The notes below the pieces were generated by a model. The model worked only from the letters and a program-made list of their open reading frames with translations, ran no database searches and was not told the origin of the DNA. DNA of 6,267 nucleotides, taken from the NCBI GenBank assembly GCA_017883105.1, contig JADGOF010000139.1, positions 1 through 6,267 on the forward strand, given 5' to 3'. The DNA is from Acidimicrobiales bacterium. GTDB taxonomy: Bacteria > Actinomycetota > Acidimicrobiia > Acidimicrobiales > RAAP-2. Positions 1-6,041 of the stretch are shown here, in pieces. Positions within the stretch are counted from its first letter, which is position 1; each line of letters opens with the position of its first letter. Position numbers and translations under genes: made by a program.

Positions 1-829
1 GGTGCGCAGTCCCAACCGGAACGTGTCGAGGGCGACCGTCATCGGCACCTTGGCGTGTGGGCTGGTGTACATCCTCGGCACGCTGACCGTCTTCGGGACG
101 GTCAGCCACCAGGCCCTCCTCGGGAACACGGCGCCGTTCTCGTCCTCGGCGGACGCCATCTTCGGAGGTAGCTGGGCCGGTAAGCTCATGGCCGTTGTCG
201 CCATCATTTCCGGCATCGGATGCCTCAATGGTTGGACCCTGATCTGCGCAGAGATGCCCATGGCGGCCGCCAACGATCGCCTCTTTCCGAGGCAGTTTGC
301 CAAGTTGAGCCATCGGGAGATCCCGGTCTTCGGCATCGTCACTGCAGCGATCCTCGCATCGGTGCTCACCTCCTTCAGCTACTGGAAGTTCCAATCGGTC
401 TTCACCGACATCGTGCTCTTGAGTGTGCTGACCGCAGTCATTCCCTACCTGTATTCGTCGGCCGCCCACCTCTACTGGCTGATCGTCAAGGGCCGGCCGG
501 TCAACTGGCCCCACTTCATCCGCGACATCGCCGTCACGGTGGTGGCCCTGGCCTTCAGCTTCTGGGCGCTTGCCGGAACCGGCTACCAGGCCGTCTACTA
601 CGGGATCTTCGTCTTCTTCCTCGGCGTGCCGGTGTACATCTGGATGAAGGCCCAGCGCAATGAGTACGGCGAGTCCCCGGTCATTCCCATTGACTACCCG
701 GCGGACAGCCCCTATGCTACGGCCCCTCTGAACGGAGGGACCGGCGGCGGCAACGGACATGCCGGCGAGCCCACCTCGATCCCCATAGTCCGCGCACCAT
801 CGGATCGAGAAGCGGAAGCTCGGCCATGA
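1..829 (+). CDS. arcD: APC-family arginine/ornithine-type antiporter, C-terminal part (5' truncated by window)
   Basis: This is the C-terminal 275 residues of an integral membrane amino acid transporter of the APC superfamily. By resemblance to AdiC/PotE-type exchangers and by position before arcA, it probably exchanges external arginine for ornithine (or citrulline) across the cytoplasmic membrane. The frame is open to the window edge, and the first visible codon (GTG at 2) is probably internal, because only about the second half of a 12-helix protein is present. Visible hydrophobic segments lie at about residues 12-33, 60-88, 106-126, 136-163, 173-193 and 196-215. The stretch GIGCLNGWTL (71-80) matches the AdiC helix whose Trp (Trp293 there, W78 here) stacks on the substrate guanidinium; AAANDRLFP follows, as in this family. 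After about residue 220 comes a hydrophilic Pro/Gly-rich tail. The stop overlaps the arcA start as ATGA. Family is confident; substrate rests partly on context. Confidence 0.88.
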   Translation, partial: VRSPNRNVSRATVIGTLACGLVYILGTLTVFGTVSHQALLGNTAPFSSSADAIFGGSWAGKLMAVVAIISGIGCLNGWTLICAEMPMAAANDRLFPRQFAKLSHREIPVFGIVTAAILASVLTSFSYWKFQSVFTDIVLLSVLTAVIPYLYSSAAHLYWLIVKGRPVNWPHFIRDIAVTVVALAFSFWALAGTGYQAVYYGIFVFFLGVPVYIWMKAQRNEYGESPVIPIDYPADSPYATAPLNGGTGGGNGHAGEPTSIPIVRAPSDREAEARP

Positions 830-2073
830 CGTTCTCTGTCCTCTCCGAGATCGGCCAACTGCACCAGGCCATCATCCATCGACCCGGACTGGAGCTCTCG
901 AGACTCACCCCGGAGAACATCGGAGGTCTGCTCTTCGATGACGTGATGTGGGCCTCGAAGGCCAAGGAGGAGCACGACGCCTTCGCCCAAGCCCTTCGGG
1001 ACAAAGGGGTCCGGGTCCACTATTACGGCCAACTCCTTGCCGAGACCCTGGAGCTGCCGGAAGGCCGGTCGTTCGTGCTCGACCGGGTGTGCACACCGGA
1101 GACACTCGGGCACTCACTGATCGGGCCGGTGCGTCACCTGTTCGAAGACCTCGACGGGACCACGCTGGCGGAGCACCTGGTCGGTGGTGTCCTCAAAGCC
1201 GATCTGCAACCGTTGCGGGCCAACAGCCTGGTTTGGGACATGCTGCGGACTGACGACTTCGTGCTGCCGCCTCTGCCCAACCACCTGTTCCAACGGGACA
1301 ACTCGTGTTGGATCTACGGCGGAGTCACCATCAACCCGATGGCCAAGCCGGCACGCCAACGCGAGTCGCTCCACAGCCGGGCCATCTACCAGTTCCACCC
1401 CATGTTCACCGGAGCCGAATTCGTGACTTACTACGGAGGGGACGACCACGACTACCGGCCGGCTACCCTCGAGGGCGGTGACGTCCATGTGCTCGGGGAC
1501 GGCGCGGTACTCATCGGGATGGGCGAACGGACCACCCCCATGGCTGTCGAGGCCGTGGCCCGAGCCTTGTTCGAAGCCGGACAGGCCACCACGGTGGTGG
1601 CCATCGAGCTCCCCCACAGCCACGCCTTCATGCACCTCGACACGGTGATGTCCATGGTCGACCGTGAGACGTTCGTGCTCTATCCCTACTTCGACCAGCA
1701 TCTGCGCAGTTGGACGATCCGACAAGACGAGCAACCGGGTGAGGTCACGATCGCCCGCAACCACAATCTCTGGGAATCCCTCGCCGAGCTCTTGGACGTG
1801 TCCAAGATCACCGTGCTGACCACCGACGAGGACATCCGGGCCGCAGAGCGTGAGCAGTGGGACGACGGAACCAACTATTTGGCCGTCGCTCCAGGCGTGG
1901 TGTTCGGCTATGAGCGCAACGTCGCCACCAACACCATGTTGCGCAAGCACGGCATCGAAGTGGTGACCATCGCCGGCAGCGAACTCGGTCGGGGCCGAGG
2001 GGGACCTCGCTGCATGACGTGCCCGATCGAGCGGGATGCCGCTTCGTCCTCCGGAATGCAGGAGGCCTCATGA
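826..2073 (+). CDS. arcA: Arginine deiminase
   Basis: This cytoplasmic enzyme hydrolyses L-arginine to L-citrulline and ammonia, the first step of the ADI pathway. The 415-residue length is normal for the family. Recognisable motifs are LTPENIGGLLFDDVMW (27-42), PLPNHLFQRDNSCWIYGG (149-166), LEGGDVHVLG (215-224), MHLDTV (269-274) and GRGRGGPRCMTCP (388-400). By comparison with the Pseudomonas enzyme the catalytic set is complete: D158, E216, H270, D272 and the nucleophile C396. The residue before the nucleophile is Arg, where the Pseudomonas-type motif has His (GGGHCMTCP here reads GGPRCMTCP); Mycoplasma-type deiminases also have Arg there, so activity is expected. The ATG at 826 overlaps the antiporter stop (ATGA), which implies translational coupling; its own ribosome binding site is weak. 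The stop overlaps the start of the arcB remnant. Identity is very secure. Confidence 0.97.
   Translation: MTFSVLSEIGQLHQAIIHRPGLELSRLTPENIGGLLFDDVMWASKAKEEHDAFAQALRDKGVRVHYYGQLLAETLELPEGRSFVLDRVCTPETLGHSLIGPVRHLFEDLDGTTLAEHLVGGVLKADLQPLRANSLVWDMLRTDDFVLPPLPNHLFQRDNSCWIYGGVTINPMAKPARQRESLHSRAIYQFHPMFTGAEFVTYYGGDDHDYRPATLEGGDVHVLGDGAVLIGMGERTTPMAVEAVARALFEAGQATTVVAIELPHSHAFMHLDTVMSMVDRETFVLYPYFDQHLRSWTIRQDEQPGEVTIARNHNLWESLAELLDVSKITVLTTDEDIRAAEREQWDDGTNYLAVAPGVVFGYERNVATNTMLRKHGIEVVTIAGSELGRGRGGPRCMTCPIERDAASSSGMQEAS
2061..2065 (+). promoter_or_regulatory. Ribosome binding site for the arcB remnant
   Basis: GGAGG inside the last codons of arcA lies 4 bases before the ATG at 2070. It shows that the start signal of the former arcB gene is still intact although most of the coding sequence is gone. 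Confidence 0.6.
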
Positions 2074-2276
2074 CCATCGACCTGCACGGGAGGAGCCTCC
2101 AGAGAGAGGTCGACTGCCCCACAGAGGGCGTCGGGTTCATCAGCACCGATGTCCGGCCGGCCATGGCCAAGCCGGCATCCGCGTGGGACCGGTCGACGGC
2201 GTCGATGGTCTTCGATCGGGCAGAGAGCCGACTGCACAACATCAAGGCGGCCATGGTCGCCACCATCGGGGATTGA
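2070..2276 (+). pseudogene. arcB: Internally deleted remnant of catabolic ornithine carbamoyltransferase (arcB)
   Basis: This 68-residue frame sits exactly where arcB is expected, between arcA and arcC. Three pieces resemble separate parts of ornithine carbamoyltransferase (OTC). Residues 1-15 (DLHGRSLQREVD) look like the OTC N-terminus. Residues about 18-41 (FISTDVRPAMAKPASAWDR) resemble the region around the conserved TDVWVSMGEP motif. Residues 42-68 (ASMVFDRAESRLHNIKAA then MVATIGD) are a clear match to the OTC C-terminus, which typically reads like SIVFDQAENRMHTIKA-MVATL. The carbamoyl phosphate motif STRTR, the HPTQ motif and the catalytic HCLP motif are absent, so no OTC activity is possible; a full protein would be about 330 residues. 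The frame is unbroken, starts with an ATGA overlap with arcA behind a GGAGG site, and ends 1 base before arcC. It may be translated as a small coupling peptide. The C-terminal match is strong, the N-terminal one weaker. Confidence 0.78.
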
Positions 2277-2277
2277 G

Positions 2278-3264
2278 ATGCGTCTCCTCGTGGCGTTAGG
2301 CGGTAACGCCTTGCTCGAACGCGGAGAAGTGCCGGACGCGGACATCCAGGTGAAACATGTCGTCGCGGCTGTCGAGTCGCTGGCCCCACTGGCCCGTGAT
2401 CACGACTTGGTTATCACCCACGGAAACGGGCCGCAGGTCGGTCTGTTGGCCCGAGAGAGCACCAGTGACCCCGATCTCTCCCACCCCTACCCGTTCGACG
2501 TGCTCGGTGCGCAGACCCAGGGGATGATCGGGTATCTCCTCCTCCAGGCCTTCGAGAACGCGCTTCCCGGCCAGGAGGTTGTCAGTCTGATCTGCCAGAC
2601 CCTGGTGGAAGCTGATGACCCGGCGTTCGGCGAGCCCACCAAATTCGTGGGCCCTGTCTACAGTAGGGAGGAGGGGCAGCGGATGGCCCGACTCAAGAAT
2701 TGGCAGGTTCGACCGGACGGCACGTCATGGCGGCGAGTGGTGGCTTCCCCCGAGCCCACAGAGGTGGTCGAGATGCCGACCATCCGGATGCTCCTGGCCG
2801 ATGGTGCCGTGGTCATCTGCGCCGGAGGAGGTGGCATTCCGGTGTGCCGGGGCAAAGATGGGCACCTCCGAGGAGTCGAAGCGGTGGTGGACAAGGACCT
2901 CACCGCCGCGCTCCTGGCCCGGGACCTAGGGGCAGACGCCCTGCTGCTCCTGACCGACGTTCCCAACGTCGAGACCGGCTTCGGCACCGAGGACGCCCGT
3001 CCGATCGGCAGAACCAGCCCGCAGGCCCTTCGGGCCCAGTCGTTCCCGTCGGGCTCCATGGGGCCGAAGGTCGAGGCGGCATGCCGATTCGTGGAGTCGA
3101 CCGGAAACCCGGCAATGATCGGCCGGCTCGAGGATGCGACAGGACTGCTCGAGGAGACCCGAGGAACCATCGTCGAGCCGGCTGACCGCTCGTCGGGTGA
3201 CAATTCGCTGAGCCAGTGGATCCGGACCGGCGAGCCGGGCAAAGTCGAATCGACAACCAGGTGA
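2278..3264 (+). CDS. arcC: Carbamate kinase
   Basis: This cytoplasmic enzyme of the amino acid kinase fold transfers phosphate from carbamoyl phosphate to ADP, giving ATP, CO2 and ammonia; it is the energy-yielding last step of the ADI pathway. Motifs in order are ALGGNALL (6-13), VITHGNGPQVGLL (45-57), YPFDVLGAQTQGMIGYLL (71-88), TKFVGPVYS (121-129), ICAGGGGIPV (180-189), VVDKDLTAALLA (203-214), LLLLTDV (222-228) and GSMGPKVEAA (259-268). All are hallmarks of the family. I chose the ATG at 2278 because the family starts at this point (MRLLVALGGNA) and because it follows the remnant's stop by one base; a longer in-frame start at 2149 would add 43 unrelated residues from another frame of the arcB remnant. 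The 328 residues include a hydrophilic tail of about 27 beyond the usual end near residue 301. The stop overlaps a GTG of the next gene. Confidence 0.96.
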   Translation: MRLLVALGGNALLERGEVPDADIQVKHVVAAVESLAPLARDHDLVITHGNGPQVGLLARESTSDPDLSHPYPFDVLGAQTQGMIGYLLLQAFENALPGQEVVSLICQTLVEADDPAFGEPTKFVGPVYSREEGQRMARLKNWQVRPDGTSWRRVVASPEPTEVVEMPTIRMLLADGAVVICAGGGGIPVCRGKDGHLRGVEAVVDKDLTAALLARDLGADALLLLTDVPNVETGFGTEDARPIGRTSPQALRAQSFPSGSMGPKVEAACRFVESTGNPAMIGRLEDATGLLEETRGTIVEPADRSSGDNSLSQWIRTGEPGKVESTTR

Positions 3265-4190
3265 CCGTCACCGCCGGAAGCGCACTGGAGGAGGGCACCA
3301 CGACCGACGAGAGCAACAGAACCTCGGGGTCGACCGCACCGGATCGGATCGTGGTCGGCGTCGACGGCTCCAAAGGCGCCGATTCCGCTCTGGTATGGGC
3401 TGCGGTACAGGCACAGCGGACGGGGGCGACCCTGGAGATCCACGCGGCCTCGGGGCCGGAGTCCGTGATCAGCAGTTCCGGTGAGCGGGCAGAGCGCCTG
3501 GAACGGATTCTCCAACATGCGGCCGAACACGCCCGACGCGTCGCCCCGGACATCGTGACCACGATGAAGGCCTACGACGGCCTGCCGTCTGCCGATCTGA
3601 TCGGGGCCAGCCAGAGCGCCGGCCTTCTGGTCGTGGGTAGCCGAGGTCGCGGGGGGTTCCGCGGCCTGTTGCTCGGTTCCGTGAGCCGTCAGTGCGTGCA
3701 CCGAGCAGGCTGCCCCGTCGTCGTAGTGCGACCGGCTGAGGAGCATGCCACGCCGGTCCCGACCCGCCCCACGGGTCGGATTGTCGTCGGCGTGGACGGG
3801 ATGCCGTCCTCGCTGGCCGCGTTGGACTGGGCGGCGCGCGAAGCAGCGCTCTGCTCCGGGACGGTGGAAGCGGTCACCACGTGGGAATTGCCCAACTTCT
3901 CCGGTGCACCGGTGGTGATCCCTGCCGGATACGACCCCGGCGCCGACGCGCAGAAGATGCTCGAAGATGCGGTTGCCACGGCTCGGAGCGCACACCCTGA
4001 TGTCGTCTTCTCGACCACCGTCGTCCAAGGCCACCCGGCCGCCAGCCTGATGGAGCTCGCCCGCGGGGCGGACATGCTCGCCGTCGGGAGTCGGGGCCAC
4101 GGCGATTTCGCGGACTTGGTGCTCGGATCGGTCAGTGAGCATTGTGTGGTCCATGCCACCTGCCCCGTCCTGGTGTTTCGTCATCCATAG
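3261..4190 (+). CDS. Universal stress protein with two tandem UspA domains
   Basis: This is a cytoplasmic tandem-domain universal stress protein of the ATP-binding class. Numbered from the GTG at 3261 (309 residues), domain 1 spans about 29-157 and domain 2 about 173-308. Each begins with IVVGVDG and ends with the nucleotide-binding pattern G-2x-G-9x-G-S: GSRGRGGFRGLLLGS (126-140) and GSRGHGDFADLVLGS (276-290), followed by CPVVVV and CPVLVF. Such proteins are common in actinobacterial responses to hypoxia and dormancy; the exact role here is unknown. Being coupled to arcC suggests co-expression with arginine fermentation. The start is uncertain. GTG 3261 overlaps the arcC stop (GTGA) but lacks a clear ribosome site, whereas a strong GGAGGAGGG at 3287-3295 precedes an in-frame ACG at 3300 that would give 296 residues. 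A GTG at 3216 is also in frame but lies inside arcC. Family assignment is firm. Confidence 0.93.
   Translation: MTVTAGSALEEGTTTDESNRTSGSTAPDRIVVGVDGSKGADSALVWAAVQAQRTGATLEIHAASGPESVISSSGERAERLERILQHAAEHARRVAPDIVTTMKAYDGLPSADLIGASQSAGLLVVGSRGRGGFRGLLLGSVSRQCVHRAGCPVVVVRPAEEHATPVPTRPTGRIVVGVDGMPSSLAALDWAAREAALCSGTVEAVTTWELPNFSGAPVVIPAGYDPGADAQKMLEDAVATARSAHPDVVFSTTVVQGHPAASLMELARGADMLAVGSRGHGDFADLVLGSVSEHCVVHATCPVLVFRHP
3287..3295 (+). promoter_or_regulatory. Strong ribosome binding site inside the 5' end of the stress protein gene
   Basis: GGAGGAGGG lies 4 bases before an in-frame ACG (3300-3302) and not before any standard start codon. The following codons would read (M)TDESNRTSG, a typical short leader before the first IVVGVDG strand. 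This suggests either initiation at ACG or a T-to-C change in an ancestral ATG, with translation now depending on the upstream GTG overlap. Confidence 0.5.
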
Positions 4191-4278
4191 GGAACCTTCA
4201 GACCCGGCGTGACCGTGATGACCAGAAGGGAACCGTTCCCCGGTCCGAACGCAGAGATGGCGAAACTCGGAGGTGGAC
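4191..4278 (+). promoter_or_regulatory. Intergenic gap with inverted repeat before the alcohol dehydrogenase
   Basis: This 88-bp gap contains a perfect inverted repeat GGGAAC-C-GTTCCC at 4228-4240, a plausible operator for a dimeric regulator. The heptamer GGGAACC also occurs at 4190-4196, 38 bases upstream. The repeat looks somewhat like the core of DosR-type boxes (GGGACT...AGTCCC), but arm sequence and spacing differ, so the regulator is not assigned. I saw no convincing -35/-10 pair and no stem-loop followed by T residues, so the dehydrogenase may be read through from the arc operon or from a weak local promoter. GGAGG at 4269-4273 is its ribosome binding site. Confidence 0.35.
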
Positions 4279-5304
4279 ATGACATCAGAGACGATGCAGG
4301 CATGGGCAGTGGATACCCCCGGACCCATCGACAGCGGGCCCATCCGACGAGTCGAGCGCGCCGTCCCCATCCCGGGACCCGGGCAGGTTCGAGTCCATGT
4401 GCGCGTCTGCGGAGTCTGTCGAACCGACCTCCACCTCGCCGAGGGCGACCTCACCCCCAAGGACCATCTCGTCATCCCCGGTCATGAGGTGGTGGGCGAA
4501 GTGGACCTGCTCGGTGGCGGATCCACCCGGTTCGACCTGGGAGACCGGGTGGGAGTCCCCTGGCTGGCCAGCACCTGTGGAGCCTGCCGGTTCTGCCTCG
4601 AGGGACGCGAGAACCTGTGCATGGATCCCCGGTTCACCGGCTGGGACATCGACGGTGGCTACGCCGAGTTCCTGGTCGTCGACGAAGGGTACGCCTACCA
4701 CGTCCCGGACGTGTTCACCGATGAAGAGGCGGCTCCCCTTCTCTGCGCCGGGATCATCGGGTACCGGGCGCTCCGGCGTTCTCGACTGCCGCAGGGGGGC
4801 CGCCTGGGGATCTATGGGTTCGGCGGATCAGCCCACCTGACCGCCCAGATAGCCATGGCCGAGGGCGCACGGGTCCATGTGCTCACCCGGGCACCCGAGG
4901 CGCGGGCCCTGGCTCTCCAACTTGGCGCGGAGAGCGCTGGTGATGCGGCAGACTCGCCGCCCGAACTCCTCGATGCCGCCATTCTCTTCGCCCCCGTAGG
5001 CACCTTGGTGCTGCCCGCGCTGGAAGCGCTGGAACGCGGGGGAACCCTGGCCATCGCAGGGATCCACCTCAGCGATATCCCTGCGCTCAACTACCAGCGC
5101 CACCTCTTCGAAGAGAAGATGCTCTGCAGCGTCACCGCCAATACCCGTCAGGACGGAATCGATTTCCTCGAGGCAGCCGCTCGGATACCCATCCGCGCTT
5201 CCACCGTGGCCTATGACCTCGATCAGGCCGATGAGGCCCTGCGTGACCTGGCCCACGATCGCGTCAACGGGGCCGCGGTTCTGGTCAACTCGTCAGGTTG
5301 GTGA
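4279..5304 (+). CDS. Zinc-dependent medium-chain alcohol dehydrogenase
   Basis: This cytoplasmic NAD(P)-dependent oxidoreductase is expected to interconvert an alcohol and its aldehyde; the physiological substrate cannot be read from the sequence. The 341 residues are typical of the zinc-containing MDR family. The catalytic zinc ligands are C47 (in CGVCRTDLH), H69 with E70 (PGHE) and C156 (LLCAG). The structural zinc site is complete: C100, C103, C106 and C114 in CGACRFCLEGRENLC. The Rossmann nucleotide motif is GFGGSAHL (180-187), a slightly altered form of the usual GxGGxGH. I chose ATG 4279 because GGAGG at 4269-4273 is spaced 5 bases before it; the GTG at 4273 overlaps that site. It lies 88 bp after the stress protein gene on the same strand and may help reoxidise NADH under low oxygen. 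Its last 82 bp overlap the convergent DoxX gene. Confidence 0.94.
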   Translation: MTSETMQAWAVDTPGPIDSGPIRRVERAVPIPGPGQVRVHVRVCGVCRTDLHLAEGDLTPKDHLVIPGHEVVGEVDLLGGGSTRFDLGDRVGVPWLASTCGACRFCLEGRENLCMDPRFTGWDIDGGYAEFLVVDEGYAYHVPDVFTDEEAAPLLCAGIIGYRALRRSRLPQGGRLGIYGFGGSAHLTAQIAMAEGARVHVLTRAPEARALALQLGAESAGDAADSPPELLDAAILFAPVGTLVLPALEALERGGTLAIAGIHLSDIPALNYQRHLFEEKMLCSVTANTRQDGIDFLEAAARIPIRASTVAYDLDQADEALRDLAHDRVNGAAVLVNSSGW

Positions 5305-5948
5305 TCGTGCGCCTTGGCCAGCAAACTCCCAGCCAGCTCAGCGCCGGCAGCAAGAGCGGGAGCCGTCGCCCCTGCGCCCGCCTTGGCGGCATGGGCGAGA
5401 GCTGTATTCGCCTTTCTCGAGCCGCCGGCACTGCGCTTGGACGCCGTTGCCGCTCCCCGGCCGGTCTCGTCTCCGCTCAACGCCCGGGCCACGGCAACCG
5501 CATTCGCGACCTGCCGTACCTGGTACCTGGCCCGCCAGCCCGGTGAAGGAGCACCTTCGGTGTCCGCTGCGGCGAGGATCAATCCGCCCAGGAGCCCGAG
5601 GTTCTTCAACAGGTCGGTCCGTTGCTGTTTGCGGGTGGTGTCGTCGGTCTCCTCCCAGAAGCGGTGCCCGGCGTAGGTGGTGGGAACGATCGATCCGATC
5701 AGGGCGACTGCGGCCGACCTCCGGAACCGGCCGGCAGCCAGCAGTATTCCCGCGCCCACCTGGACGGCCCCGTTGATCCTGATCAGGGTTTCGGTGTCGT
5801 CGGGCAGTGCGGCGATTCGCTGGGTCAGGGGCAGGGTCACCGGTCGTATGCCTTTCACCTTGCCGGCGGGATTCCGGAGAGAGTCCAGGCCTTCGGTGAT
5901 GAATACCGATGCCAGGAGTGGGCGGGCGACGCGTCCGGAGATACTCAT
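5223..5948 (-). CDS. DoxX family membrane protein with Ala-rich C-terminal extension
   Basis: This is a small membrane protein of the DoxX family as found in actinobacteria. Family members have been linked to redox and thiol stress in mycobacteria, but the biochemical role of this one is unknown. The conserved part covers about residues 1-145: RPLLASVFITEGLDSLRNP (9-27), TLIRINGAVQVGAGILLAAGR (54-74), VPTTYAGHRFWEETD (88-102) and LLKNLGLLGGLILAAADTEG (113-132). Hydrophobic segments lie at about 8-20, 60-73, 79-94 and 113-130. Beyond about residue 150 comes a positively charged, Ala-rich tail to residue 241, low in complexity and without a recognised domain. The ATG at 5948 is preceded by GGGTAGGG and CGAGG on the minus strand. 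The last 27 codons overlap the 3' end of the convergent alcohol dehydrogenase gene. Family is confident; the true C-terminus is less so. Confidence 0.88.
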   Translation of the reverse strand: MSISGRVARPLLASVFITEGLDSLRNPAGKVKGIRPVTLPLTQRIAALPDDTETLIRINGAVQVGAGILLAAGRFRRSAAVALIGSIVPTTYAGHRFWEETDDTTRKQQRTDLLKNLGLLGGLILAAADTEGAPSPGWRARYQVRQVANAVAVARALSGDETGRGAATASKRSAGGSRKANTALAHAAKAGAGATAPALAAGAELAGSLLAKAHDHQPDELTRTAAPLTRSWARSRRASSA

Positions 5949-6041
5949 CCTCGAACCCTACCCAGGAAGATGCCCGCGGAATCGTCCCGGTGATGACCGC
6001 GGTACCGACCCGAACGTCCCCTTCGGCGCCAAGCTGGCAGC
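5949..6041. promoter_or_regulatory. Divergent intergenic region between the DoxX gene and the unknown reading frame
   Basis: Ninety-three bases separate two divergent starts, so promoters for both directions would be expected here or just inside the neighbours. I see only short GC palindromes (ACCGCGGT at 5996-6003 and GGTACC at 6001-6006) and no clear -35/-10 pair in either direction. The call rests on gene arrangement rather than on motifs. Confidence 0.3.

Noticed and set aside
1114..1950. 278-codon open frame on the minus strand opposite arcA
   Set aside because: It is antisense to a clear arginine deiminase, has no recognisable motif and repetitive His/Val/Gly composition typical of a shadow frame.
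2149..2277. Longer in-frame start for carbamate kinase
   Set aside because: The added 43 residues are Arg/Ser-rich, come from another frame of the arcB remnant, and precede the exact family start MRLLVALGGNA.
3216..3260. Further upstream GTG start for the universal stress protein
   Set aside because: It lies deep inside the arcC coding region, has no ribosome site, and the extra residues are not part of the UspA fold.
2658..4475. 605-codon open frame on the minus strand opposite arcC and the stress protein gene
   Set aside because: It is antisense to two well-recognised genes, rich in Arg/Gly/His with no domain, and is the usual stop-free shadow of high-GC coding sequence.
4209..4487. Small plus-strand frame spanning the gap before the alcohol dehydrogenase
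   Set aside because: Most of it runs in another frame of the dehydrogenase gene, and the translation is Arg/Pro/Ser-rich without a motif.
5996..6006. GC palindromes ACCGCGGT and GGTACC in the divergent gap
   Set aside because: They are too short to mean much in GC-rich DNA and are not flanked by promoter elements or repeats.
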